Below are positions 25,023-35,493 of a DNA stretch of 64,000 nucleotides, in pieces (the first letter of the stretch is position 1; each line of letters begins with the position of its first letter). Where the stretch lies: the NCBI GenBank assembly GCA_900155695.1, contig FUHL01000002.1, positions 62,001 to 126,000 of the forward strand, written 5' to 3'. Source of the stretch: Serratia symbiotica. Lineage in GTDB: Bacteria; Pseudomonadota; Gammaproteobacteria; Enterobacterales; Enterobacteriaceae. The translations under genes and the position numbers were made by a program. The notes under the pieces were generated by a model, which saw only the letters and a list, made by a program, of their open reading frames with translations, made no database searches and was not told the DNA's origin.

Positions 25023-26753
25023 GTGAATATAAAAATTCATATTCGACGTCGATTGTCAGTATATGACAATCATTTGCCAATTAGCTTACCACCATTATTA
25101 CGACGGTTATACTCATTGCGTGGTATTAAGAATGAACAAGAACTGGAGCGTAGCATAAATAGCATGCTCCATTGGAAACATTTAAGTGGAATTGATACTG
25201 CTGTTAATTTCCTTGAAAAAGCATTGACTCATCGACGTACTATTATAATAGTAGGTGATTTTGATGTAGACGGTGCTACCAGCATTGCACTAACAGTATT
25301 AGCGTTACGTAGCATGGGTGGAATCGTTGATTATCTAGTGCCAAACCGTTTTAAAGATGGTTACGGTTTAAGCCCAGAAATAGTAGAAAAGGCTGTATTG
25401 CGCGGTGCTGATTTAATCATAACCGTTGATAATGGAATTTCTTCTCACGCAGGTGTTGAGAAGGCACATGCTAATGGCGTAAAGGTGGTAATTACTGATC
25501 ATCACTTACCAAGTAAAACGCTTCCAATAGCTGAAGCAATTGTAAATCCTAATTTAAATGGCTGTCAATTCGCCTCTAAATGCCTCGCCGGAGTTGGAGT
25601 CGCTTTTTATCTAATGTTAGCATTACGTGCTCGGTTACGTAATAACGGTTGGTTTACACGGCAGACATTAGCAATGCCAAATTTAGCGACATTAATGGAT
25701 CTGGTAGCACTTGGTACCGTGGCTGATATAGTTCCGTTAGATAGGAATAACCGCATTCTAGTTTATCAAGGTTTACATCGTATTCGTGCTCGAAAGTGTA
25801 GATTAGGTATTCTAGCGTTACTCGAAGTAGCTAATTGTGATGTACAACAGTTAGTTGCTAGTGATCTTAGTTTTATGCTTGGGCCACGGCTGAATGCAGC
25901 GGGGAGATTAGATGATATGTCAGTTGGAGTAGCACTGCTATTGAGCAATGATGTAGTGCAGATACGAAGACTAGCCAATGATCTAAATATGCTTAATCAG
26001 AAGCGGCGCAAAATTGAGAAAACTATGCAGATAGAGGCAATACATCTATGCCATCAGTTAGAACGTACTAATACTAAATTACCTTACGGATTGACGATTT
26101 ATCACCCAAAATGGCATCAAGGTGTAGTGGGTAATTTAGCTGCTCGTATTAAAGAGCATTTTTACCGTCCAGTAATTGCTTTTGCTTCAATCGGTCATGG
26201 TATTCTAAAAGGCTCTGGTCGTTCAATAACTGGACTACATATACGTAATGCACTAGAGAGGTTAGATATACTAAGTCCCGGTTTGATGATGGATTTTGGT
26301 GGTCATGCGATGGCGGTTGGATTGTTAATAAAAGAGCAAAGATTTGATGAGTTTTGTCATCGTTTTACCGAATTGATGAGTACATGGCTGAATCCTAAAC
26401 TTCTAGAAGCAGTTATCTGGTCTGATGGTGAGCTATCGATGCAAGATCTATCGCTTGCTACAGCAAAAATGTTACGAGATAGTGGTCCTTGGGGCGAGGC
26501 ATTTCCAGAGCCTACTTTTGACGGCACATTCCATATCTTAAAACAGAAGTTAATAGCTAAGCAACACTTGCAACTAATCGTTAAACCACTCAGTGGTGGC
26601 CCTGTGCTCAATGGTATAGCTTTTAATGTCAATACCACCATATGGCCAGATCTGAGTGTGCAGGAAGTAGAATTATCCTATAAGCTTCATGTCAATAAGT
26701 TTCGTGGAAGACAAAGCCTGAAATTATTAATCCAACATCTTTGGCCGCATTAG
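25023..26753 (+). CDS. recJ: Single-strand-specific 5'-3' exonuclease RecJ
   Basis: DHH-family exonuclease that resects single-stranded DNA 5' to 3' in RecF-type recombination and mismatch and base-excision repair. The product is 576 residues (E. coli 577). Catalytic motifs are intact: VGDFDVDGATS (DFDVDG at 79-84), VDNGISSHAG, TDHHLPS (DHH at 159-161), LGTVADIVPLD and the DHHA1-type segment GSGRSITGLHIRNAL with FGGHAMAVGL. The start is GTG at 25023, just after the dsbC stop, giving MNIKIHIRRRL as in the family. There is no clear Shine-Dalgarno sequence, so translation may be coupled to dsbC. Upstream xerD is missing from its usual position. Confidence 0.97.
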   Translation: MNIKIHIRRRLSVYDNHLPISLPPLLRRLYSLRGIKNEQELERSINSMLHWKHLSGIDTAVNFLEKALTHRRTIIIVGDFDVDGATSIALTVLALRSMGGIVDYLVPNRFKDGYGLSPEIVEKAVLRGADLIITVDNGISSHAGVEKAHANGVKVVITDHHLPSKTLPIAEAIVNPNLNGCQFASKCLAGVGVAFYLMLALRARLRNNGWFTRQTLAMPNLATLMDLVALGTVADIVPLDRNNRILVYQGLHRIRARKCRLGILALLEVANCDVQQLVASDLSFMLGPRLNAAGRLDDMSVGVALLLSNDVVQIRRLANDLNMLNQKRRKIEKTMQIEAIHLCHQLERTNTKLPYGLTIYHPKWHQGVVGNLAARIKEHFYRPVIAFASIGHGILKGSGRSITGLHIRNALERLDILSPGLMMDFGGHAMAVGLLIKEQRFDEFCHRFTELMSTWLNPKLLEAVIWSDGELSMQDLSLATAKMLRDSGPWGEAFPEPTFDGTFHILKQKLIAKQHLQLIVKPLSGGPVLNGIAFNVNTTIWPDLSVQEVELSYKLHVNKFRGRQSLKLLIQHLWPH

Positions 26754-26917
26754 TTTTGCAAATTGTGATCTGAAATTTTCGTAACATACATTAAAGGCAT
26801 GTATATCATGCGCTATAACACTTAAAAATTTCCTATAAAGTGACAGGAAGATAAATTAGCATTTAGCATTAGCGGTTATGATAGGACTTTATTGGCAATG
26901 AATTTAAGGTAAAAACC

Positions 26918-28016
26918 ATGTTTGAAATTAATCTGCTAAACACTCGGATTCAAGACCTTTCTAATCGCACTGCTATTCTTAGGAGGTATCTTTAACTATC
27001 ATGATAAAAAAGAACGACTAGAAGAAATCCATGCCGAGTTAAAAGAACTATATATCTGGAATGTACCGGAACGTGCGCAAGCGATAGGTAAAGAACGTTC
27101 GACATTAGAAGCAATCATAGCAACTATTGATGAATTAACGAGTGGCGCTGAGGATCTTAAGATCCTATTGGAGTTAGCAATAGAATCTGAGGATATGGCA
27201 ATCTATAACGAAGCAGGCATAGAACTAGAGCAATTAATGGATAAGCTATATCACTTGGAATTCTGTCGTATGTTTTCCGGTGAAAATGATAGTGCAGACT
27301 GCTATATGGACATTCAATCAGGTTCAGGGGGGACTGAGGCACAACACTGGGCTAGTATGTTGCTACGTATGTATTTACGATGGGCAGAAAACAAGGGGTT
27401 CACGACTGAAGTAATTGATATATCCAATGGTGATATTGCTGGACTTAAATCTGTCACTATTAAAATTAGTGGAAACTACGCATTTGGTTGGTTTCGCACA
27501 GAAACAGGTATACATCGGTTGGTTCGTAAAAGCCCATTTGACTCCGGTGGTCGTCGTCATACCTCATTTAGTTCGGTTTTTATTTACCCGGAAGTAGATA
27601 ATGACATTGATATTGAAATTAATCCCTCAGATCTACGTATTGACGTTTATCGCGCTTCTGGTGCAGGAGGTCAACATGTTAACAAAACTGAATCGGCGAT
27701 ACGTATTACTCATCTACCAACAAATATCGTAGTGCAATGTCAAAATGATCGTTCTCAACATAAAAATAAAGATCAAGCGTTTAAACAGTTGAGAGCTAAA
27801 CTCTATGAATTTGAAATTAAAAAGAAAAATGCTAATCAACAGACAATAGAAGATAATAAATCTGATATAGGCTGGGGTAGTCAGATTCGTTCTTATGTGC
27901 TAGATGACTCAAGAATCAAAGATTTGCGTACTAATATTGAAACGCGTAATACACAATCCGTATTAGATGGTGATTTAGATAAATTTATTGAGGCTAGTTT
28001 AAAAGCTGGATTATAA
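26918..28016 (+). CDS. prfB: Peptide chain release factor 2, made by programmed +1 frameshift
   Basis: RF2 releases finished proteins at UGA and UAA stop codons. The gene is in two frames. ATG at 26918 opens 25 codons ([14 protein letters not shown]...RRYL) that end at TAA (26993-26995). A +1 shift there continues from AAC (26994) as [12 protein letters not shown] and runs to 28016. The fused product is 365 residues, exactly E. coli RF2. The stop-recognition tripeptide SPF (205-207, in RKSPFDSGG) and the peptidyl-hydrolysis motif GGQ (250-252) are intact. Residue 246 is Ala, the form that is more active than the Thr of E. coli K-12. The gene lies between recJ and lysS as in E. coli. The stop in the shift site is TAA where TGA is expected, described separately. 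Confidence 0.95.
26981..26996 (+). promoter_or_regulatory. RF2 autoregulatory frameshift site with UAA stop
   Basis: AGGAGG (26981-26986), a three-base spacer TAT, the slippery codon CTT (26990-26992), then TAA (26993-26995) and C. In E. coli the element is AGGGGG-TAT-CTT-TGA-C. Everything is conserved, and the internal Shine-Dalgarno sequence is even a perfect AGGAGG, except the second base of the stop. The ribosome must slip from CUU to UUU to make full-length RF2. UAA is also read by RF1, so the pause would no longer sense RF2 alone; that consequence is inference. Confidence 0.9.
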
Positions 28017-28025
28017 GGAACTCAA

Positions 28026-29543
28026 ATGTCTACGAAACAATCAAAAGGCTTCGATAAGTCGATAAATCCTAATCAAGAGTTGCAATTACGTCGTGAAAAA
28101 CTAGCAGATTTGCGTATAAGTGGCACCGCTTTTCCGAATGATTTTCGCCGAAATATCACCTCTGATCAACTGCATTCTAATTATGATTTCAAAGAAAATC
28201 AGGAATTACAAAAATTAAATTTAGAATTTAGCGTTGCCGGTCGTATGATGACTCGTCGCCTTATGGGTAAGGCATCATTTGTAACTTTGCAAGATATAGG
28301 TGGACGTATTCAGCTATATGTTGCATGCAAAAAAATAGACGTGGATATTTATAATAATCAGTTTAAGAAGTGGGATCTAGGCGATATTATCGGTGCACGT
28401 GGAACATTGTTCAAAACTAAGACTGGTGAACTCTCTATATGTTGTGTTGAAGTTCGTTTATTGAGTAAGGCTCTACGTCCGTTACCGGATAAATTTCATG
28501 GCATTGTTGATCGGGAGACATGTTATAGACAACGTTATTTAGATTTAATTATGAATGAAGAATCACGCAATACTTTTAAGGTGCGTTCTAAGATAATAGC
28601 AACGATACGCAATTTTATGGTAGAACATAATTTCATGGAAGTTGAAACACCAATGATGCAAGTGATTCCAGGAGGAGCTTCGGCACGTCCTTTTATTACT
28701 CACCATAATGCATTAGATATCGATATGTACTTGCGTATTGCACCAGAACTTTACTTAAAGCGTCTAGTAGTAGGTGGATTCGAAAGGATATTTGAAATTA
28801 ACCGTAACTTTAGAAATGAGGGAATCTCTACGCGTCATAACCCAGAGTTTACAATGATGGAACTCTACATGGCCTACGCGGATTACAATGATCTTATTAC
28901 ACTCACTGAATTATTATTTCAAACGCTAGCTCAAAAAGTATTGGGTTCTAGCCTAGTACAGTATGGTAATGAAGTATTCGATTTTGGTCAACCTTTTGAA
29001 AAGTTGAGCATGATCGAGGCTATCAAGAAATATTGGCCAGATATTGATGTGGCTGATTTGCATAATATCAAAAAAACTATAGCTATGGCTGAATCTATAG
29101 GAATTAAGGTAAAAAATACCTGGGGATTAGGACATATTATAAATAAAATTTTTGAAGAAGTAGTAGAAAGCTATTTAATTCAACCGACTTTTATCACTGA
29201 CTACCCAGTCGAAGTATCTCTGCTTGCACGTCGTAATGACTTGAACCCAAATATAACGGAACGTTTTGAATTCTTTATTGGTGGATGTGAAATTGGTAAT
29301 GGATTTTCTGAATTGAATGATGCGGAAGATCAAGCGCAACGTTTTACTGCTCAAGTAAAGGATAAAGTAGTCGGTGATGATGACATGATATTTCACGATG
29401 AAGACTACATTACCGCATTAGAACACGGACTTCCGCCTACTGCAGGTTTAGGTATTGGTATTGACCGTATCATTATGTTCTTTACTAACAAGTATACCAT
29501 CCGTGATGTTATTCTATTTCCTATGATGCGTCCACATAAATAA
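28026..29543 (+). CDS. lysS: Lysyl-tRNA synthetase
   Basis: Class IIb synthetase that charges tRNA-Lys. At 505 residues it equals E. coli LysS. The N-terminal OB-fold domain (about 60-150, with [20 protein letters not shown]) precedes the catalytic domain: motif 1 region VEVETPMMQ-like (here [20 protein letters not shown]), motif 2 in [19 protein letters not shown], and motif 3 [11 protein letters not shown] near the C-terminus. AAGGA lies upstream of the ATG, and nine bases separate it from prfB, so the two are co-transcribed as in E. coli. No defect is visible. Confidence 0.98.
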   Translation: MSTKQSKGFDKSINPNQELQLRREKLADLRISGTAFPNDFRRNITSDQLHSNYDFKENQELQKLNLEFSVAGRMMTRRLMGKASFVTLQDIGGRIQLYVACKKIDVDIYNNQFKKWDLGDIIGARGTLFKTKTGELSICCVEVRLLSKALRPLPDKFHGIVDRETCYRQRYLDLIMNEESRNTFKVRSKIIATIRNFMVEHNFMEVETPMMQVIPGGASARPFITHHNALDIDMYLRIAPELYLKRLVVGGFERIFEINRNFRNEGISTRHNPEFTMMELYMAYADYNDLITLTELLFQTLAQKVLGSSLVQYGNEVFDFGQPFEKLSMIEAIKKYWPDIDVADLHNIKKTIAMAESIGIKVKNTWGLGHIINKIFEEVVESYLIQPTFITDYPVEVSLLARRNDLNPNITERFEFFIGGCEIGNGFSELNDAEDQAQRFTAQVKDKVVGDDDMIFHDEDYITALEHGLPPTAGLGIGIDRIIMFFTNKYTIRDVILFPMMRPHK

Positions 29544-30736
29544 TATTATCTATTCTAGAATCCCTAGTGTAATCGGTTGCATCGTCTGTTAAATTTTTTT
29601 AATAGTCTAGCATATACACTAATGTTAAAATAATTTATCATGTAACTAAGGGCTAGAGATTTAATTTATTAAGTATACTAGTGATAACTTTAATTCAAGA
29701 ATTACTCTGTTAGTGTAGTAATGAGCTAAATAAAATAGAACATTCACTTCACTTTAGCATCTAAAGTGAAGTAGCGTATTATAGAATGGGCTATATAAAC
29801 TAATAAGATGGGTAGTTCGAATCTTAAAATTCTATAGTAATATACTATGAGCTAATGTTATAACTTAATAAAAAAATGAATATTGCCTAATCATGTAATA
29901 TTTAAAAAAAATTATTATATAGTCGAATAAGGACAGTTCATTTTAAATGTTATTTACATACCTGTAATAAATATGCAATAGATGTTATTGATATATTTAA
30001 TAAGATATGTCTTTAATCTAAACATAATTATATCTTAAGAAAAACTTGCGTAACATCAATTTGATAAGGAATTTTCTAAAGCAACTGATCATTATATTGC
30101 TTTTATTATTATTTTAATGACTATTTAACTTTAATGTTTAATTAGAAATATATATTCTAGTAATAGGTTAATTATAACAAAGTTTATATCAATAATTTTA
30201 TATATTTCAATTGACCATAAATGCGACACATCACTATATCACCGATCATAAAACTGAAATATAAAATATATATTCAAAAAATTTTTTTCTACTTTCATAA
30301 TGTAAATAATGCATTAGTATTTATTCAAGGTAATAAATATTATTATTTATATTAATACTATATATTATGTATAATGTTCATTTTAAATATGTAACAGTCA
30401 TCTAGAATATACAACATGTTTAATTTGTTTATATATATTGAAATAAAAACCTTTTTCTATGGAAAATTTTATACAGTTATACATCACTAGCAACGTTATT
30501 AAATTATAAGCACAAAATGCGGTAAAGATAAATTTAACTAGAAGGCATTTAATAGATATCTATATAAATCACTTGATATTTTAATTAAGCTTTAAACTAA
30601 TGTGTATTAGTTTGTTTGTATTTCTTAAAAAGTATTATTGTATAGAGTAACATACCAACTAACTGATATTAAATTTTATAATAAAATATTTACTAGAATT
30701 ACTATGAATAATTTGAATGATATGCTTATAGTTAAG
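29544..30736. other. Gene-free stretch between convergent lysS and sdaC
   Basis: About 1.2 kb holding the strong hairpin at 29746-29772 and otherwise no recognisable feature. In E. coli sdaC is followed by the serine deaminase gene sdaB, which would lie here on the minus strand; no trace of it could be read. Confidence 0.6.
29746..29772 (+). terminator. Perfect 12-bp hairpin downstream of lysS
   Basis: ACTTCACTTTAG and CTAAAGTGAAGT form an uninterrupted 12-bp stem with a CAT loop, about 200 bases after the lysS stop. There is no T run, so it is not a canonical intrinsic terminator; it could end or stabilise the dsbC-recJ-prfB-lysS transcript. A second, nested inverted repeat (ATAGAAT/ATTCTAT, 29781-29835) follows directly. 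Confidence 0.4.
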
Positions 30737-32041
30737 CTAGTCCATTAGCCTAAAAATAATAGCAGATATAGCGATTAATCCCATAAAAACTACAAATATA
30801 TTGCTGATTTTTCCACTGTATTTATGCATGGCGGGTACTGTACGAATAGCATACATAGGCATTAAGAATAGTAGTATGGCGACAATAGGACCACCGAGAA
30901 CTTCTATCATACCTAATATACTAGGATTTAGAGTAGCTACAATCCATGTTGTGGCTAATATGAATATTCCGGTAATATGGTGCAGCTTATTTGTACTGAT
31001 GTTAATATTGTATATTTTTATGAATTTAGCTATCAGGCTATTTAATCCTTCACTAGCACCTAAGTAGTGACCTAGAAAAGATTTTGTAATAGCAATAAAG
31101 GCAATAATGGGTGCAAGGTATGCTATTACCGGGTTGTTAAAGTGATTAGCGAGATAAGAAAGAATAGAAATATTCTGTACTTTTGCTTCTGCAAGGTTTT
31201 CTGGTGATAAGCTTAAGGCGCAGCTAAAGACGAAAAACATTACTGTTATGACCATCATAATATGTGCATAAGCCATGATAGTTGAACACTTTTTCTCAGC
31301 ATCTGCACCATATTCTTCATATTTAGCAATTGCAAAAGCAGAGATAATAGGTGAGTGATTAAAAGAAAAAATCACGACTGGAATTAATGTCCATAGGTTC
31401 ATGAGGAAGCTATTACAAATATTCCTATTAGTTATATAATCAGATAACGCAAGTTTTTTAAAGATATCAGTACTCCAATGAGGGATAAGGTAAATAGCTA
31501 ACAGCATGAGCACAGTAATAAATGGAAAGACCAGAATAGTCATGGTTTTCATAATACTTTTTTCACCGAAGTATACAATGGTCATTATTGACATGATTAA
31601 TATCAGTGATAAAAGAGCGCGTGGTGGCCTTGGCATATTTAATTGGAATACGATAAAACTATCAACAGTATTAGTAATAGCTACACTATACAGTAGGAGA
31701 ATGGAGTAAATAGTTAAGAAGTATAGTAAGGTAATGCTTTTGCCTACGCTAATACCAAAATGTTCTTCTACCACTTCAGTTATGTTTTTACCAGGAAATT
31801 TGCTTGATAAAATCAAACGACATAGGCCACGGTGAGAAAAGAAAGTCATTGGAAATGCAATGATAGCCATGATCATTAGTGGCAGCAATCCACAAAGACC
31901 TGCGTTAATTGGCAAGAATAGTACACCGACGCCGATGGCGGTGCCATATAGACCTAACATCCACATGATATCAGTTTTATGCCAAGTATTATTAAATCGA
32001 GGTGCTGTAGAGGTAATAAGACTTCTTTTGCTAATCTTCAT
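30737..32041 (-). CDS. sdaC: Serine/H+ symporter SdaC
   Basis: Inner-membrane serine-proton symporter of the HAAAP family (11 predicted membrane segments). From ATG at 32041 the protein is 434 residues (E. coli 429). It matches E. coli SdaC along the whole chain: WHKTDIMWMLGLYGTAIG, GVLFLPINAG, ITEVVEEHFGIS, YSVAITNTVDSF, VFSFNHSPIISAFAIAK, QNISILSYLANHFNNPVIAY, KSFLGHYLGASEGLN and TTWIVATLNPSILGMIEVLG. The ATG at 32041 is chosen because GCGGAG lies six bases upstream; an ATG seven codons earlier lacks a binding site. The E. coli partner sdaB is not seen next to it, so imported serine may serve biosynthesis rather than deamination; this is inference. Confidence 0.95.
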   Translation of the reverse strand: MKISKRSLITSTAPRFNNTWHKTDIMWMLGLYGTAIGVGVLFLPINAGLCGLLPLMIMAIIAFPMTFFSHRGLCRLILSSKFPGKNITEVVEEHFGISVGKSITLLYFLTIYSILLLYSVAITNTVDSFIVFQLNMPRPPRALLSLILIMSIMTIVYFGEKSIMKTMTILVFPFITVLMLLAIYLIPHWSTDIFKKLALSDYITNRNICNSFLMNLWTLIPVVIFSFNHSPIISAFAIAKYEEYGADAEKKCSTIMAYAHIMMVITVMFFVFSCALSLSPENLAEAKVQNISILSYLANHFNNPVIAYLAPIIAFIAITKSFLGHYLGASEGLNSLIAKFIKIYNINISTNKLHHITGIFILATTWIVATLNPSILGMIEVLGGPIVAILLFLMPMYAIRTVPAMHKYSGKISNIFVVFMGLIAISAIIFRLMD

Positions 32042-32470
32042 AAATATCTCCGCAGAAAACACATTAATTTAATAGTAAAAGTACCTGCTGGCAATATGCA
32101 ACATGATTTGTTGTCGATAGTAATATATAATTATTAGTAAAATAATGGTAATGTTATATATTAAATTTACTATATGGTTGGTTTTCTACCTATTTTGTAT
32201 GTATGTAATTTATCTTAGTTAAATATATTGCGTTAGCGCATCTCTAGGCAATGAAAAGATTTGCTCTTTATTTATTAAAAGCAGGCAAATACCACTTAAA
32301 AAATTGGTTAAAATATATTTATAGTGATTTAAGATAGATACTTACTAAGTAACTTAAAGAAGATAATAATACTTGCATTAATACATTATCGATAATCATT
32401 TGATGATGAGTATAGACGTATTTTATCCTGTCAGATCAGTTTCTTGCATTAAGATAGCAATCTTAAATTT
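32042..32470. other. Spacer between sdaC and ybjG
   Basis: AT-rich sequence upstream of sdaC, which must hold its promoter; no gene recognised. Confidence 0.6.
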
Positions 32471-33061
32471 TTACAGACGCGTTATTTGCGTAGTAATAAT
32501 TGAGCCAAATAATTTCCATACCAATTGAGTAAGAAAACAGCTAATTAAACCTAATAGGAAGCTACCAGCCATGTCCAATGGCCAGTGTACGCCAAGATAG
32601 ATACGTGACCAGGCAATTCCCATTGCAATCATCATCAATAACACACCTAACCAGATCCAATACCAGAATAGAAACGCTAATGCAAAGGTAAAAATTACAG
32701 TGCCGTGATTACTAGGAAATGAACTGTTTGGTACATGTGTAAGATAGACATAACCAATGCCTGTTGCAAATGGTCTTTCGTGCGGTAGCACCGTGCTAAT
32801 AGCAATGGAGATTAGCATTGAAAATAACAACGAAATTGTTGTTTTTGCTACTATTATACGTTGTAATATCAATTGACCTTGTGGGACCCATATCCATGAA
32901 AAAATGAGTAATAGTGGTACTAGAACTATTACATCACATGCAAGAAAGATGGCGACTTGAAGAAGCCATTTAGAAGATGCTGGAGTAGCATTAATCCAGG
33001 CAAAAAGAAGGTAATTCAATTGATCCAAAAGTTTACCATCCAATAAATTGTTAATGAACAA
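32471..33061 (-). CDS. ybjG: Undecaprenyl-pyrophosphate phosphatase, PAP2 family
   Basis: Integral-membrane PAP2 phosphatase that dephosphorylates undecaprenyl pyrophosphate on the periplasmic side, recycling the lipid carrier for peptidoglycan and O-antigen. The three PAP2 motifs are present: PHERPF, PSNHGTVIF and SRIYLGVHWPLD, with the catalytic histidines in the second and third. It resembles E. coli YbjG best (FINATP-like start, TVIFTFALAFLFWY, AWSRIYLGVHWPLDMAG). No ATG is available at the N-terminus. The listed start is TTG at 33061 (196 residues). A TTG at 33028, preceded by GGATGG, gives 185 residues and matches the E. coli N-terminus better. Which one is used is unsettled; both are non-ATG. 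Confidence 0.9.
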   Translation of the reverse strand: MFINNLLDGKLLDQLNYLLFAWINATPASSKWLLQVAIFLACDVIVLVPLLLIFSWIWVPQGQLILQRIIVAKTTISLLFSMLISIAISTVLPHERPFATGIGYVYLTHVPNSSFPSNHGTVIFTFALAFLFWYWIWLGVLLMMIAMGIAWSRIYLGVHWPLDMAGSFLLGLISCFLTQLVWKLFGSIITTQITRL

Positions 33062-33722
33062 GATTTATGTATCAAGTTATTAATAATCTTTAAGGTAAAA
33101 TATTTTATATTATTAATAGCATACACTTAATTACTTCACGCAAAGTACTACTTTTTATCTTGTGAACATTTTAGTTAAATTTTATTTAAATAAAAATATA
33201 TTCTTTTAGTGAGATGTCATAGTCAATCTATGTATTCATAGCTGAATATAGTGATTATATATTTATGTTCAGAATAAATGATCGATTTATTTTGATGAAA
33301 TAATTTAATGTCTAGTAGACTGTCACGGAATTCTAGGATGATAATACATCCTATGGCATTTTATCTACTGGTCCTTTGTTGTTTAGTGTATGAGAGTATA
33401 ATCAAGTCAATATTATAGGATAAAATGATGTAGTGAGGATAAAAATGATCATTTAATCATATTAATTGCTAATTAACGGTAATATCTTTAAGGATTTATT
33501 TAAAATTAGCAATGTTATAAAAACCTGTTCATTTAATAATTAATCTTGATGGTTACATTTTATATAGCAACTACAAAATTAGATTACGCAGTAATCTTAA
33601 TATCTATTAAGAAAAGAATGAATTGTATCAAATTTCTTTTTTTTGAACTAGTCACTTACAACATATTCTGTAGCATAATAATTTAATGTGTAGAAGGCGA
33701 AAAAATTATTTTAGGACCCATT
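33062..33722. other. Spacer between divergent ybjG and rlmN
   Basis: AT-rich intergenic region that must contain two divergent promoters; no gene recognised. AGGA a few bases before the ATG serves rlmN. Confidence 0.6.
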
Positions 33723-34895
33723 ATGTCTGAGAATTCCATATCACTTACGACGATTCAATTAGATGATCATTTCACTTACACGAAACATCCTAAGGTGGTA
33801 AAAATTAACCTTATGGATTTGAATCGTCAAAAAATGCGCGAGTTTTTCTGTAAAATTGGTGAAAAAGCATTTCGCGCTGATCAAGTCATGAAATGGATAT
33901 ATCACTATTGCTGTGATGATTTTGAGCAAATGACGGATATTAATAAAGTCTTGCGCAAAAAATTACAATGTTTTTCTGAAATAAAAGCACCAGAAGCCGT
34001 CAAAGAACTATGCTCCGTTGATGGTACTATAAAATGGGCTATTAAAGTAGGGAATCAGCAGGTTGAGACTGTATATATTCCAGATGGAAAGCGTGCTACT
34101 CTATGCATATCATCTCAAGTGGGTTGCTCTCTAGCATGTAAATTCTGTTCAACAGCTCAACAAGGATTTAACCGCAATCTTAGTGTATCAGAAATCATTG
34201 GTCAAGTATGGAGAGCAACAAAAATTATAGGTTCTTCCCTAAAAATTTCAGGCATACGTACCATTACTAATATCGTTATCATGGGCATGGGAGAGCCTCT
34301 ACTCAATCTAAGTAACGTGGTGCCAGCAATAGAAATTATGCTGGATGATTTCGGTTTTGGTCTATCTAAACGCCGGGTGACTTTATCGACCTCCGGTATT
34401 GTGCCAGCATTAGATAAGTTCAGTGATATGATCGATGTAGCATTAGCGATATCACTTCACGCGCCTAATGACAAAATCCGTAATGAGTTAATTCCCATTA
34501 ACCGTAAGTATAATATTGAGGATATCTTAGCTGCAGTGCACCGTTATCTAGAAAAATCTAACGCCAACCACGGACGAGTAACTATTGAATATGTGATGCT
34601 AGATAATATCAATGATAGCACTGATAATGCACATCAGTTAGCAGAAGTTTTGAAGAATACACCCTGTAAGATTAACTTAATTCCATGGAATCCTTTTCCA
34701 GAAGCTCCTTATAACTGTAGTTCTAATAGTCGAATAGACCGTTTTGCTAAAGTATTAATGCAATACGGTTTTACAGCTATTGTACGTCGAACCAGGGGTG
34801 ATGATATTAATGCTGCTTGTGGACAGTTATCCGGCAAAGTCATTGACAGAACCAAACGCATATTAAACAAGAAAACAATCGGATTGTATCTATAA
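33723..34895 (+). CDS. rlmN: Dual-specificity 23S rRNA/tRNA adenine-C2 methyltransferase RlmN
   Basis: Radical-SAM enzyme that methylates C2 of A2503 in 23S rRNA and A37 in some tRNAs, helping translational accuracy. It is 390 residues, against 384 in E. coli. The Fe-S cluster motif CSLACKFC fits CxxxCxxC (about residues 132-139), followed by [11 protein letters not shown]. Other blocks are [48 protein letters not shown] and [15 protein letters not shown], where the cysteine is the catalytic methyl-carrying residue. The N-terminal helical domain ([20 protein letters not shown]) is intact. In E. coli pilF and rodZ lie between rlmN and ispG; here rodZ is a pseudogene and pilF is not recognisable. 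Confidence 0.97.
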   Translation: MSENSISLTTIQLDDHFTYTKHPKVVKINLMDLNRQKMREFFCKIGEKAFRADQVMKWIYHYCCDDFEQMTDINKVLRKKLQCFSEIKAPEAVKELCSVDGTIKWAIKVGNQQVETVYIPDGKRATLCISSQVGCSLACKFCSTAQQGFNRNLSVSEIIGQVWRATKIIGSSLKISGIRTITNIVIMGMGEPLLNLSNVVPAIEIMLDDFGFGLSKRRVTLSTSGIVPALDKFSDMIDVALAISLHAPNDKIRNELIPINRKYNIEDILAAVHRYLEKSNANHGRVTIEYVMLDNINDSTDNAHQLAEVLKNTPCKINLIPWNPFPEAPYNCSSNSRIDRFAKVLMQYGFTAIVRRTRGDDINAACGQLSGKVIDRTKRILNKKTIGLYL

Positions 34896-35493
34896 AAACT
34901 GATATGCATACTAAACAATATCATATAGAGCATATATTCATCTTAGACTCATAAAATTATTGCATATTCAGTTAGAGTATAGCGTGCTATGTATTAATAT
35001 TATAGCTCGCACGATTGCTGACTATAATGAGGATATATGTAAACGTCTATATTCGATATAATAATGAATAATGACGGTGTGTTTATTTGCAGTTTAAGTT
35101 AATAAATAAAAGTATAAGAAAAATGTAGAACGGTGTTATAGATTTCTTAGTTGCAGGAATAGAATGAATGAAGGCGTAAATACTAATTATTGTCAAATTA
35201 AGCTAATGACAATATAGGACTAAAGTTCTTTATAAACTAGATGCTTCGATCTTAATAAAGGTATTTGACTGTTACGGTAATAACATGGCACATGCATAGT
35301 AGGAATTAATCGTAAGACAGCTGTAATTGTGTTTTACAGTACTTGATATGTTTTATTATATAGCTTAAATAGTAACTTATGATTATAAATTCATTTCACC
35401 CGATTATTAGAAGGTTATAATTTTGTTCAAGGCTAGGAAAAAAATTAACATAAATTTCTCTACAATCTAAACAGTTCCATCAATTATTATCCA
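34896..35493. other. Spacer where pilF is expected
   Basis: About 600 bases between rlmN and the rodZ remnant. pilF occupies this spot in E. coli, but no readable trace of its TPR repeats was found. Confidence 0.5.

Noticed and set aside
29781-29835. tRNA-like sequence with a 7-bp ATAGAAT/ATTCTAT stem and GTTCGAATC
   Set aside because: Only 55 bases long, no D or anticodon arm, and the T-arm flanks do not pair; treated as part of a hairpin cluster.
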